A stretch of 64,000 bases of DNA from Lytechinus pictus (taxonomy: Eukaryota > Echinodermata > Echinoidea > Temnopleuroida > Toxopneustidae). A program made the position numbers and the translations under genes. Under the pieces are notes generated by a model. The model did not search any database, was not told the DNA's origin, and worked only from the letters and a program-made list of their open reading frames with translations. Below are positions 24,738 to 36,900 of the stretch, one piece after another. The stretch lies in the NCBI RefSeq assembly GCF_037042905.1, contig NC_087251.1, positions 43,525,373-43,589,372 of the forward strand, read 5' to 3'. How positions within the stretch are numbered: position 1 is the first letter of the stretch; every line of letters begins with the position of its first letter.

Positions 24738-25609
24738 AAAGTAATCAATTGTACCATTGGATTGAATGAAGTTGCGCCCTCCGCGAGTCACATTATTTAG
24801 CTCAAAATTAATTTTGATGTTATTTTACTAAATATCCTTTATAACGTTTGATATTCCATATCATTGGGTTTTTTAAAGTAATGGCGACTTATATATGTAG
24901 ATCATCTTATTGTTAATACCATGAACCTAATATACATGTAGGTCCATGTTAACACATATACATATATCTAGGTTCCGTCTTACACAGAGTTACTATATCG
25001 ATATCCATCAATGTCACAATTTTTTTCTTCACCAAATTTGCACAATGTAATTTGTGAACAAAGAGAAGCACACTGAATTGTCAAGAAAACGATGAATGTA
25101 TGAATATATACACCATATCTAGAAAATAATTCGAATAAACATGTATTTTAGATATTGACATTGCCGCCTTTCCACAGTTGTTGACGTGATTATATGGAAT
25201 ATTGTTTTGTTATGTTTTTAATTTCTGTTGATACAGGACCCCTTGGTCGAGCAGTTCTTGTAACTGAAAGGGCTATACCCTGTTAAAATAAAACGACAAA
25301 TAAAAAATAAATAAAAATTGATCGGATCAATCGCAACTCTTTGTAAGACGGGGGCCCTGTATTAGCACTAGAATAATGATCAAAATCTTAAAAGCCAAAT
25401 ACTTTTATTCGATAGATTGTGATCTATCGCAATTTAACAATGAATCTATAGTTTGTAATAGAGTATTAAAGAATCGTTTATTTTCATACGGTGATTTTTG
25501 GTGATGAGGTCATATTCCAGATGTTTATTACATACTCAGTGGTTGAATTAAATGAATAAATACAAAGTGTAGTTGTATAACTCGAGTAAAATTGTATTAC
25601 TGATCCTGT
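24738..25609. other. Spacer between genes A and B, nothing recognised
   Basis: AT-rich DNA without a supportable exon, RNA gene or complete repeat. A fragment ctctttgtaagacggggg near 25338 resembles the end of the 19448 MITE. Confidence 0.5.
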
Positions 25610-25835
25610 TTATGGCGGTGGATATGTTGATGATGATAACAACATTGATGATGACGATGATGATGATGACGATGATGATGACGACGACGATGATGATAAT
25701 GATGATGATAATATAATGACGATGATGATGATGTGATAATAATGATAATAATGACAATAATCAAAATGATAATAATAATGACAATAATCAAAATGATAAT
25801 AATAACAACAATGATCAAACAAAAAATGACGATAG
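25610..25835. repeat. (GAT)n/(AAT)n microsatellite
   Basis: Long imperfect gatgatgacgat and aataatgacaataat tract. The open frames through it are low-complexity artefacts. Confidence 0.95.
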
Positions 25836-25876
25836 ATAATCTACCGAATGAAACATGTCACGTAAAATATCGTCTT

Positions 25877-27235
25877 CATTTTTTGTCCCACCTGCATAGC
25901 AGAGTGAGACTATAGGCGCCGCTTTTCCGACGGCGGCGGCGGCGTCAACATCAAATCTTAACCGAAGGTTAAGTTTTTGAAATGACAGCATAACTTAAAA
26001 AGTATATAGACCTAGATCATGAAACTTGACCATAAGATTAATCAAGTATTACTAAATATCCTGCCTGAGTTTTAGGGTACATGATCAAGGTCAAAGGTCA
26101 TTTAGGGCCAATGAACTTAGACCATGTTGGGGAAATCAATATAAAAATATTAACCTAAGGTTAAGTTTTCGAAATTTCGTCATAACTTTAAAAGTATATA
26201 ACCTAGTTCATGAAACTTGGCCATAAGGGTAATCAAGTATCACTAAACATCCTGTGCGAGTTTCAGGTCACATGACTAAGGTCAAAGGTCTTTTAAGGTC
26301 AATGAACTTTGGCCAAGTTGGGGGTATTTGTCGAATTACCGTCATAACTTCTAAACTTTATGGATCGGATTCATAAAACTTGGACATAAGAGTAATCAAG
26401 TATCACTGAACATCCTGTGCGAGTTTCAGGTCACATGACCAAGGTCAAATGTCATTTAAGGTCATTGAACTTTGGCCAAGTTGGGGGTATTCGATGAATT
26501 TCCATCATAACTTTAAAACTTTATGAATCGGATTCATAAAACTTGGACATAAGAGTAAAAAAGTATCACTGAACATCCTGTGCGAGTTTCAGGTCACATG
26601 ACCAAGGTCAAAGGTTATTTAAGGTCAATGACCTTTGGCCATGTTGGGGGTATTTGTTGAATTACCATCATAACTCTGTAAGTGTATTGGTCTAGTTCAT
26701 AAAACTTGGACATAAGAGTAACCAAGTGTCACTGAACATCCCGTGCAAGCTTTAGGTCACATTACCAAGGTCAAAGGTCAATTAACTTTGGCCATGTTGG
26801 GAGGAATTGTTGAATAACCATTATAACTCCGAAAGTGTTTGTACTTATTTCATAAAACTTGAACATAAGAGTAATCAAGTATCACTGAATATCTCACGCG
26901 AGTTTCAGGTCACATGACCAAAGTCAATGGTCATTTAAGGTCAATGAACTGTGGCCATTTTGGAGGTAATTATTAGATTGCTGTCATAACTTTCAAAGCT
27001 TATAGATACAGTTTATAAAATGTGGATATAGGGGTAATCAAGTATCACTGACAAGTCTTAGGTTGCATGATCAAGGTCAACTGTCATTTATTGTCATTGA
27101 ACATAGTATTGTCATTACATCATTACATGTATTGTGTTTTTGTGAATAATTATGCTATAGTAATTTTCAAAGTCAGCACTGCTGCTATATTGAATCGCGT
27201 GATGCAGGTGAGACTGCCAGAGGCGCTCCACTTGT
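25877..27235. repeat. 163-bp-period repeat element rich in AGGTCAAAGGTCA, copy 1
   Basis: About seven units, period about 153-191 bp and mostly 163, each with a version of aaggtcaaaggtcatttaag, aactttggccaagttggggg, ttcataaaacttggacataa and gagtttcaggtcacatgacc. It is bounded at left by gcatagcagagtgagac...ggcgccgctttt and at right by gatgcaggtgagactgccag. The inverted copy at 62977-63805 has the same two ends, so this is one defined dispersed element with a variable number of internal units. It is non-coding. Confidence 0.85.
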
Positions 27236-27401
27236 TTTAATACAAGTTCCCAAACCATAAATCCCAAGGAATGGAATAGCGTAGTCCTGCTTTATGCGAG
27301 TTAACTAAACATCAATGTTTGTTATCCACCTGCTAATGAGACGATCGTATTTGTATAATCTGATTGATGTGTAACAGGGCTAACTACAGATGGGTTATGG
27401 T

Positions 27402-27492
27402 ACGGTCACACATAAGAAACCGACCGACGATGTCACTGAAAATAACGTAATAGATTTGGTCTGTCTGGAGTAGATGTTAGCAATGTGACTGT
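27402..27492. mobile_element. Diverged relative of the 20320 MITE
   Basis: It contains ggtcacacat, aaccgaccgac, ataacgtaatag, ggtctgtctggag and aatgtgactg in the order seen at 20320-20432. Confidence 0.55.
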
Positions 27493-27534
27493 GGTATTGC
27501 ATAAGCCGCCATTGAGAAGTTTTCGCACTGGCGC

Positions 27535-27798
27535 TGCATCGCGGATTCAAGAACAAAGTACATGTATTGAAAATGCCCATCAAATGACAAAGAAGAGCTT
27601 GGGAAAGGGGTCTTTTTTATTTAATTTCTGAACCGAAACAGCAGTTTCGTCCTAAGTTTCGGAGCTGACGAAAATTGCTGATTATGTCGTTTGTCCGAAG
27701 TCCGACAAAGACGTCTTGGTTGTTCTTTGTCACGAAGAGCATTTGACAATACATTTGCCATGTTCTTGAATCCGTCGTACGTCGTAGAGCGAAAAGTA
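27535..27798. repeat. Palindromic repeat upstream of gene B
   Basis: The left part (ggattcaagaacaaagtac, aatgcccatcaaatgacaaa) is inverted relative to the right part (gcatttgacaatacatttgc, tgttcttgaatccgtcgtac). The centre has gtttcggagctgacgaaaatt. A relative with the same outer segments lies just after gene B at 42455-42755. It ends about 145 bp before the gene B start codon, so it may overlap the promoter. Confidence 0.7.
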
Positions 27799-27943
27799 CC
27801 TATTTACACCAAACCAAGAGGTGTAAATCTCTCCCACCTCCCTGTTTACATTGATAAGATTACTAAACTTGCTGCAAGTCGTATGTGCTTTGTATACATG
27901 TACTATATACATGATTAAGGCCTAACCTCCATAATATGGTTGT

Positions 27944-30900
27944 ATGACGATGAAGCAATCTAGAGCATGTCTGCTCTGTCTTGGTTTCGCGGTTATTGGT
28001 GCCATCCATTTGGGGGTCGGGATTCTGATCGGGTTTTATGGAATCTCGGACGGACCGTGTCCGACCTCGACATCGACGTGGAAAGAAGATGAAACGATTA
28101 CGAGTAAGATGATGGATGAATGTAAGGCGGAAAACATCGAGAGGAATCTCAAGTAAGTAGCACAATGTGGAGCCCAATTCTATCACCTCACCTACAATTC
28201 AATATTTCACTAGCAATGGTTTGATTTTCTATTGGAAGTGATGGTGTGTGGTGATAGCAGAAAGTTTTTTGTTTAATATAGTTTGAGTAAGAGCATGCAT
28301 GCAGTCGTAGATGTAGTCCTTTTAGTAGCAACGGTATGACGTAATTAATGTATTTAAGAGTTGTGTTTATTGCTGCTGCGTATAAAGTAAATGAATTAGG
28401 ATTCTTGGTAATAATGACACCTTAAATTAGTACAGTGCTTTCTTGTACTTGTTGTAATTCAACGGCTTGTATTCTGAAGTTTAGCTTAACTCTGCGCTAA
28501 AATTATGGGAAGCTTAAAAAGTCAGAATGGCATAGGCAAAAATCACATAGGTTATTTATTTTTATCTCTGCCATTTTCATCTCTTCCAATTTTACCTGGC
28601 ACCGGAAAAAACATATATGGTAAAAACCAGTAGGTTTTTATTGGTCTTCCAAAATGTTTGCTGATACATCACATTTATGCAAATCACGGCATTGTGAAAT
28701 TTTAGCTAAAATGGTAAAGAAAATAATGAAGTACATGCAAAACATATTTGTAGTATGCGAAGAATATGAAGTAAAACAGATGTCTGGCATCATTTTGATC
28801 AACAGAGAATTGAGCAGACGACCTCATTTGGCGGGAACGCCGGTTGAGAAAGAGAATGCTGAGATGCTTGTAAATCTCTGGACCGAGTACGGATTCGATT
28901 CGGTTCGGTTACTCTCTTACGATGTTCTCTTGGCTTATCCTGATCCGGACAATCCGAATAAAGTAAAGAACTATGTCCATTATCATTTTAAATATTTGTT
29001 TTAAATAGTTTATGTTTCCAAAGATGCAGATTTTCGTTTGATATACTGCATCACATTTAATATAAAAGAAAGACAAACCTGAGTAATTCTTATACGACTC
29101 ACCGGTAACACACAATGAGTTGTTATTTCTTGCTTTGTTATTCTACAATCGATTATCATAAAAATAAATTATTTCAATCTGAAGACGGAAAATGTGGCCA
29201 ACATTACTTGCACGAACAAATATACACTATATTAATACTTGTATTGTCTGTTTGGTTTTTATTTTTTACCAGTTCCAATCCAATCACCCCTTTCATGTCA
29301 CAGACACCTTAGAAATTATTATTCATTCATTTCACATCTAACCAAAATTAAAGAATGAGATCATATTTCAAGTGCACAATGACAATCAATCAATATATAT
29401 TTTGAAGGTGATGATAACAGATAATGGAGTCCCTGTCTTCACCAGTGCTCTCAACGAGGCTGTCCTCCGACCCGAGGATAATAATACAAATGCTGTACCA
29501 CCGTTCAATGCATACTCAGCACAGGGAGAACCAGAGGTACTGATTAAAGAATACACTGTCTTCTTCAAAAGACTTCCATCCAAACTCATCATGTACCGAG
29601 AGGCAAAATAAGGCCTTAAAATTCGCTGGTGTAGGTCAAGGTTTCTTTTATATAGGCCTACAGTATATTTAATCTGAGTTAAAATTTTACAGATGAGACA
29701 AATTTTAGAAAGAAAAAACAACAGGAAAGGGCTGATTACTGTATTGTATTGGGATCGGTAATCAAACTGTCACAAAATTTACAGCATGAGCTCACGCTTG
29801 TTGAACGTAAATATAAGTGAAGTCAATGCAGATGGTTAAGATTTAGATGCTTAATTTGTGATGTCCTGAATATTCTCTCCGAGCTCTAGGGTGCACCCCC
29901 GTTATGTAGCCATGTACCAGAACTATACTCAAAACATAAATTATAATCTAAGGGGGTTTAATTATTGGGAAAGGGAAGGCAGTTATTTATTCTGTGAACA
30001 GGGGTTCTATGAAATTATAAACAACTAAGGTTTCATTGGCTGAGATTGAATCAATGGATAATTCAGCTTTCTGAGAAGGGGGACTGGTGCCCGTTTCATA
30101 AAGGACTTGCAACTGTTGTAACTTTGCCATAATGGCAACTACCATGGTAACAGGGGTCAGCAGCCAATCAGGATCAAGCTTTCCATGGTAGTTGCCATAA
30201 TGGCAAAGATACAACAGTTGCAAGTCCTCTGTGAAACGGGCCCCAGCACATCAATGGGATGGGCATTTAACGGGGGTTCTTCACACTAAAATGTGTAGAC
30301 TTTTTTTGAGGGGGGGGGTATTAAAACGAATTTACTGTCGAGGTGAACTTCCCCTTTAACATTTCCTCACACAGGAACATCATAACGCTGTCAGATCCGA
30401 TATTATTTCATTTTGTTTTATGGGCAGGCCCCTCTCGTGTATGTCAACCATGGAACATCGGATGATTTTGATTGGCTAGCCAAGAACAGACCAGATATCA
30501 ATATCAATGGATCGATCGTCATTGTCAAATACGGCAAAGGTTTTCGTGGACATAAAGTAAGTTTGAGTCAATCTATTTCTAGAAAAACATCTCTGCTAAT
30601 TGAACGTTGCGAGAAACTTGCGGTCAATTGCAAATCAAGTGTTAATATGGACATTGAGCGCATGCCTTTTGATAAATACAAACTACCCTGTGACACCCCC
30701 ATTACTCTTGATTATGGGACAGATACGGTTGCTTTGCGATCGAACGTAAGTTCCTTGTAACCACTGGCGGATCCAGGGGGGGGGACAAAGCCGGCCCGTG
30801 TCCCCCTTTTTTGAGAGGCACAATTAAAATTTGTAATGTAAAAATGCCGTTAAAATAGAAGTGTGTCCCCCCTTGAAAGTGAAGACCTTTTTTTGCCTAT

Positions 30901-33900
30901 GGCCCGTGCAGACGGCATTATATGAAGAAAGAAAATACAGATGTCTTCAGAAATAGGTTTTTTTTCAATCACCCCTCTCTCTCTCTTTTAACAAGGTACT
31001 AAATGCTCAAAAAGCAGGTGCTTTAGGAGTAATCATCTATTCAGATCCTGCAAATTATGCTCAAGAAGGTCCAAACGCAGCGTATCCGACTGACTGGTGG
31101 TTACCGGATACCGGTACACAGCGAGGTAACGTGTTTGTTGGGAGCGCAAAGGGAGATCCGGCTACTCCCGGTTATCCGTCTAAACGTAAGTAACGCACAA
31201 GCTCTTTGAAATTCGTGATCATGTAACGAAAACTATTAATTTTAAGATTTAAAATGTTAATTTTCATCAAAATGGTGAGAGAGATAACAGAAGTACAGCG
31301 TGGTATTGTAATGATTAAAAGGGTTATTTGAATGCACTTTCATGTATGATTTTTTTTATTGTTTGCTTTTGTCCACATTGTTGATGGAGTCTTGTTTTAA
31401 CTTCAGGTTTTTGTTCTCATGTCCTTTTCATTTTCAACAGCTTATATGTACCGATTAAACGACTCGGATACCACTCTCCCGACTATTCCGGTGCATCCGA
31501 TTAGCTACGGAGATGCGCAACATCTGCTCAAGTAAGAAATGTTCGTCGCTTTAAAGAGATTTATGATTTTTGTATTTGAATAGGCTGAATCGGTATTCCC
31601 CATTAGTAAAGAACCTCAACTTCTTACCATTCACGTTATCTTATCGAGTTTTACCACGTTAATGTATGAATCTTAAGCATATAGGACCCTAATGCCCATA
31701 GTATTCCGACGTCGGGTATAACTTGGGACATGGGCTAACTCTGTGCTAAAGAAGCCAAATATATATATATATTTAAAGTGTATACTTTTTATGTTCATTG
31801 TGCTCTCTCGTTCACCATGCTAAAATTACAAAAAAAAATAAGTCAGTTATTATTTCCAGACAGTTGTTGTGAATGATTTAAGTAACAGATGAGCTGGTTA
31901 AATCAAACCTGTACTTTCAGCTAATTATTGTGTCACGATTCGCTATCCATAGTTAACCCACCACTTTAGGCCAGAGTCTAAAATTTAACCCGAGATCAGA
32001 ATATGAGCCTAAATGTCTCATTTTTATTTGAATGATCACGTTTTCTGTGAATATAGTGAACTTGCCGGTGATGAGGTCCCTGATGACTGGAAGGGAGGTC
32101 TCAACATCACCTACAGATTTGGACCAGGTTTCACTAATCCCAACAGGTCAGAAAGTATTTCGCATCATTCATTATAACATCATGTATAGTCACGTCACAT
32201 TATGCAGTGAAATATGGTGGTGTCCGATTAAAACTGAATATACTAATGTAATACACATTTTAAAAATACTAAGAGAAGTTGCAGTTAATAAAGATAAATA
32301 TTTAAAATAGACCGAAGTGGAATGCTTAAGGAAGACTTTTGACCTCAGTGTATGTATTTTTGATACTAAGAAACCATCCATTTTTAATCATTTACAAAAT
32401 AGAAACTAGTTTTAGAGAATTAAATAGGACTACCATATATACATTGCGTTGCTCCTATACGTTGGACATGTTTGATGGAAAGGGTAAAAATGCACATTCG
32501 CTCATTCAATTTCAATTTTGTTCATAGAAATCCATTAAAAACATGTACAAAGAATCATATTTACAAAGTACAAACAAAATAAATATGACTAAACATTGGT
32601 CCAATGTTTAGTCATATTTTTTTCTACTTTGTAAATATGATTCTTTATGAGAGGGAAAGCAAGAAAAAACAAGCCTTTTGATTAGCTGACCCTATAACAT
32701 AATACTATACAAAGACTTTAATAAAAACGATAGAAAAAAATCACAAACTATAACGTAAAAGGGGGTGCCTATATTGCCTAAATAAAATTTATACAAACAC
32801 ACTTGATGACTATTCAAAATAGTATAATAATGTAAACGATAATCATCATAACTTGATTTCGTACTTGACAGAAAGGTGAAAATGAGCATACATACTTCAC
32901 GAGAGATTCGAACCATCTACAACGTGATTAGTGTCATCAACGGAGCAGTTGAACCAGGTGAAACTATGATTGTAACTTAAGCCATTTCTCATGCAGAATA
33001 TTTTCTGGTAGCTTGTTTCCTTAAAAAAAGTGCAAGCTAGTATATCGATATACTACCGGCTTACTATAATTACCAAAGGAATTTTATACAGCTTATTCTT
33101 ATTTACCATGTGTAACTTTTGGGGTTAAGGATTGTACACTTATCTATTAATTAAACGTAAAATAATCAGCAATTAACATTAGTATTCTAAATTACTTTTT
33201 CTAATAGATAAATGAAATTCGCATCCGTCAGAAATTATTATTTTTTTACGTATAATTACAATTTTATTGCAAATCATCTTTTCATTTTTCTTATTCCTTT
33301 ACAGGGACGAACTTAATGACAATGATGAATAAAGATTCAAGATATTACACCGTGATTTCAAATGTTTTTTAATTTTCTGCAGATCGTTACGTGTTGCTAG
33401 GCAACCATCGTGATGCCTGGGTTTATGGTGCTATTGATCCATCCAGTGGAACGGCAGTTCTTATGGAGACAACAAGAGTCTACTCCCAAGTGATAAAAAC
33501 AGGTAAGCATAGGTTTTAGATATATTTCTAGTTCTGCATAACTTTTGCACCCCTCTCCTCTTCTCTCCATCTCACTCTCCCTCTCACTTCCTCTTTCTCC
33601 CTCACTCTCTCTCTCTTATAGATTCGTCTATCACTATCTCTTTCGTCTTTTTTTCTCTCCCTCTCCATCGATCTCTATATTAGGCTTCTGTTCTCTCCCT
33701 AAAAAATAACTTTAAAAATGTGTACTTGTTCCCCCTCTCTGTGTTTAAATGTTATCTATTTCTCCTCCATCCCCTTAAAGGTTGGCGACCACGAAGATCT
33801 GTGATGTTCTGTAGCTGGGGAGCCGAGGAGTATGGTCTACTAGGATCTACTGAGTTTGTAGAGGTATAAAAGTCATTTTTAACTTTTCTATTAGTTTATT

Positions 33901-36900
33901 TACACTAATTATTTAAAGGGGGAGCGAACTGACCGACACATCGTGTGGTCTCTTAATGACTGTTTGTTATATATAATTACTCTAAATAATATACATTTTG
34001 AGATAACCAGCAATGATACAGAGAACGAAGTAGCCTATAATTTCATTCATACAATTACAAAGAAACTCAATTTTTTTCGAGAGGAAAGTACTTGTCTTGC
34101 TACTTTAAAGTGTACTTAATGGTGAATAAGGGTGTTATCATTTATGTGGGCTTATCTTCAGAGCTTACGTTAATCTGGCCAGATGTGAGTAGTTTAGGAC
34201 TTGAGGGGGCGCTGTTCAGGCTGCTGGTTCGTTGCTGCTTTCATGTATTTTATTTTTATGCTGTTTTTGTTCTATATTAGTATATTCGACTTAATTAATT
34301 TGCTTCCAATACAACCAGGAATATCAAAAGATTCTTGGCGAAAGGGCTGTGGCTTATATCAACGTAGACAGCGCTGTGGTTGGGAATTATTCGTTTGTTG
34401 CCAGGGCAACGCCCCTCTTGCAGCAGGCTTTAATGGATGCAACTAAAAAGGTGAGCATTTATAGATAATGAACACACATTAGATGTGTAGGAAGAAAATA
34501 ATTGTTATTTCACGATTGTTACATTCATAAAATACAATATAATACTGCACTCGATATGAACGAGTATGTCATATGAATTAATAGCAGCTTTTGTGTATTA
34601 AAATAATACATGTTGTTCATATGATTCGAACTTAACGTGATTAATGGAGGTAGCAAAGTTCAATGTTGCAAGAGCGATGAATGATTACTCGGGTCATCTC
34701 CATTAGATTGTAATGTATAGTAAAGACATTTAATACAAAATATAGTATTACACATAATATTTTACTCCTAGTATGTACAGTATTAGAAGGATTTTTTTTT
34801 CTTGTTGCATATTCTGTTTGATATTTGTTGATCTGTTGTCCTATTCCAGTTACCCTACCTATCTCCACATTCTATCCTTTTATATTCATACCACTCCGCT
34901 CACCGTCACTTTATCACGCTCTTCTCCGATCATTCTCTCAGTGTGGGTGTGGGTGAAGTTGCGTCGAGGATTTGGGTGTGTATGTGATTGATAAGTAGGT
35001 GAGTGCGACAGTTCAAAATCTCTTGTGCTCACGCACTCACACAGTATACTCTCACACACTCATAATAAGTTTCCACGGCGTACTTTCACCTTTAGCACAC
35101 ACAATCCAATCCGCACACACTCACACCCACCTCCTCACACACACCCGCACTCTCACACTCACCCACACACACATCCTCCCTTCACGACTCTGTCTCCTTT
35201 ATCTCTCTCTCTCTCTCTCTCTCTCTCTAGGTACCTGACGGTGAGACGCGAGAAAGATCAGTCTATGATCTATGGTTACAGCGAATCCCTGGTCCTAATG
35301 GCAAGCCTTAGTAAATAACCCTCCCTTTTTAAAGCGCATCAGTCACCAAAATATCTGTAGCAAGTGTCTAAAGCAGGATAGACAAAATATATTGAATTTC
35401 TGAAAATGACAAATACCAAAAAATAATCCTTGTAATATTACAAAGTGGGATGTTAAAGTGTGATATTGTGTATCTGTTAATTTATGTTATAACCTGGGTA
35501 GTGTTTTGTCAGGCAATAGTCGACTGAGTTGTTCTGAGCCAATCATGTGCACCTCTTTCAGTAACTTAAAACAATTGTCACTTACATGGGTGTCGATCGG
35601 TATTCTTGGTTGACACAAATGTTCTTGTGGATGGGGATCTTTCAACATTACCCCCACTAAAATCACAAGTTAGGACATTTGGGAGTGGTTGATATGCATG
35701 GTGTTCTTGCAGTGGCGTACCGTGAGTCACGGCATGGGGGGGGGGTACCAGCAAAATGTTTGAGTCACTTAGTGAGCGCGCGAAGCGCGCTCAGTTGCCA
35801 GGTATACTGACCTAATAGGGACATTTTAAGGACAGTGCCATTAAACGGATATGTATCTCACTGCTCAAATAATGCGAGCGCGAAGCGCGAGCTGAAAATT
35901 TTTGATATGCAGACCAAAAAAGGACATTATAAGCAATTTTTTGTAATCATGATACATACCTGTCTCGCTAAACAAACAATGCGAGCGCGAAGCGCGAGCT
36001 GAAATTTTTGTAAATATTTACCCCAAACAAGGACATGTTAAGGACTATATTTTAGGAATCCATTAAGAGTATACATATCTCACCATAGTCATCTAATGCG
36101 AGTGCAAAGCGCTTGCTGATTTTGCTACATCTAAACACATGAAGCACTTTTTGTAGTCATTGTAATCATGATAATACGCATCTTACTCATCAAATATTGC
36201 GAGCGCGAAGCGCGAGCTGAAAATTTAGGATATTCAGACCTGAAGAGAGGCATTCTGAGGCCTGTTTGTAAGAATTCACTAAGACCATACGATACTATTT
36301 CACTAAAGAAATGATGCGATCGAAAATTTTTGATATTCAGATCAGAAAAAGGGACATTTTAAGGACTGATTTTTAGGAATTCATGAAGAGCAGTCATATC
36401 TCACCAATCTACTAGTGCGAACGTAAGCACGGACAGGAAATGTTTTATATTAACACCTTAAAATGGGGCAATCACTTTAAGTAGTCATGAAAAAGAACCA
36501 TATGTCACTACATAAAACAATAATAAGTCGAAGTGCGAGGAAATATATTTGGTGTATATTGACTTAAAAACGTTAAACAGACAATGCGAGTACCGGGAAC
36601 AATGAAGAAATCTAGGCCTGAGCAAAATAAAGTTATGAAAAAATGTTTCTTATGTATTATAACATAACATTATTATAATATAACATTATAATGAACAATA
36701 ATTTCTTCATTCCCACTACGTTTCTCTTCCTTTCTCCTCTTCCCCGTTTTTTTTTTGGCCAGCCGATTGGGGGGCACGTGCCCCCATGCCCCCCCCCCCC
36801 GTAGTTACGCCACTGTGTTCTTGGAAATTCTTTCATTATTGCAGTGTACTGTACTTATAATTTTTTTATTTTATTCAATTTGTGTTATAAGTAAGCCTAT

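Noticed and set aside
30557-30760. Extension of gene B exon 4 through an open frame
   Set aside because: A canonical donor lies at 30557, the frame position is conserved in A and C, and the extra residues do not resemble the family.
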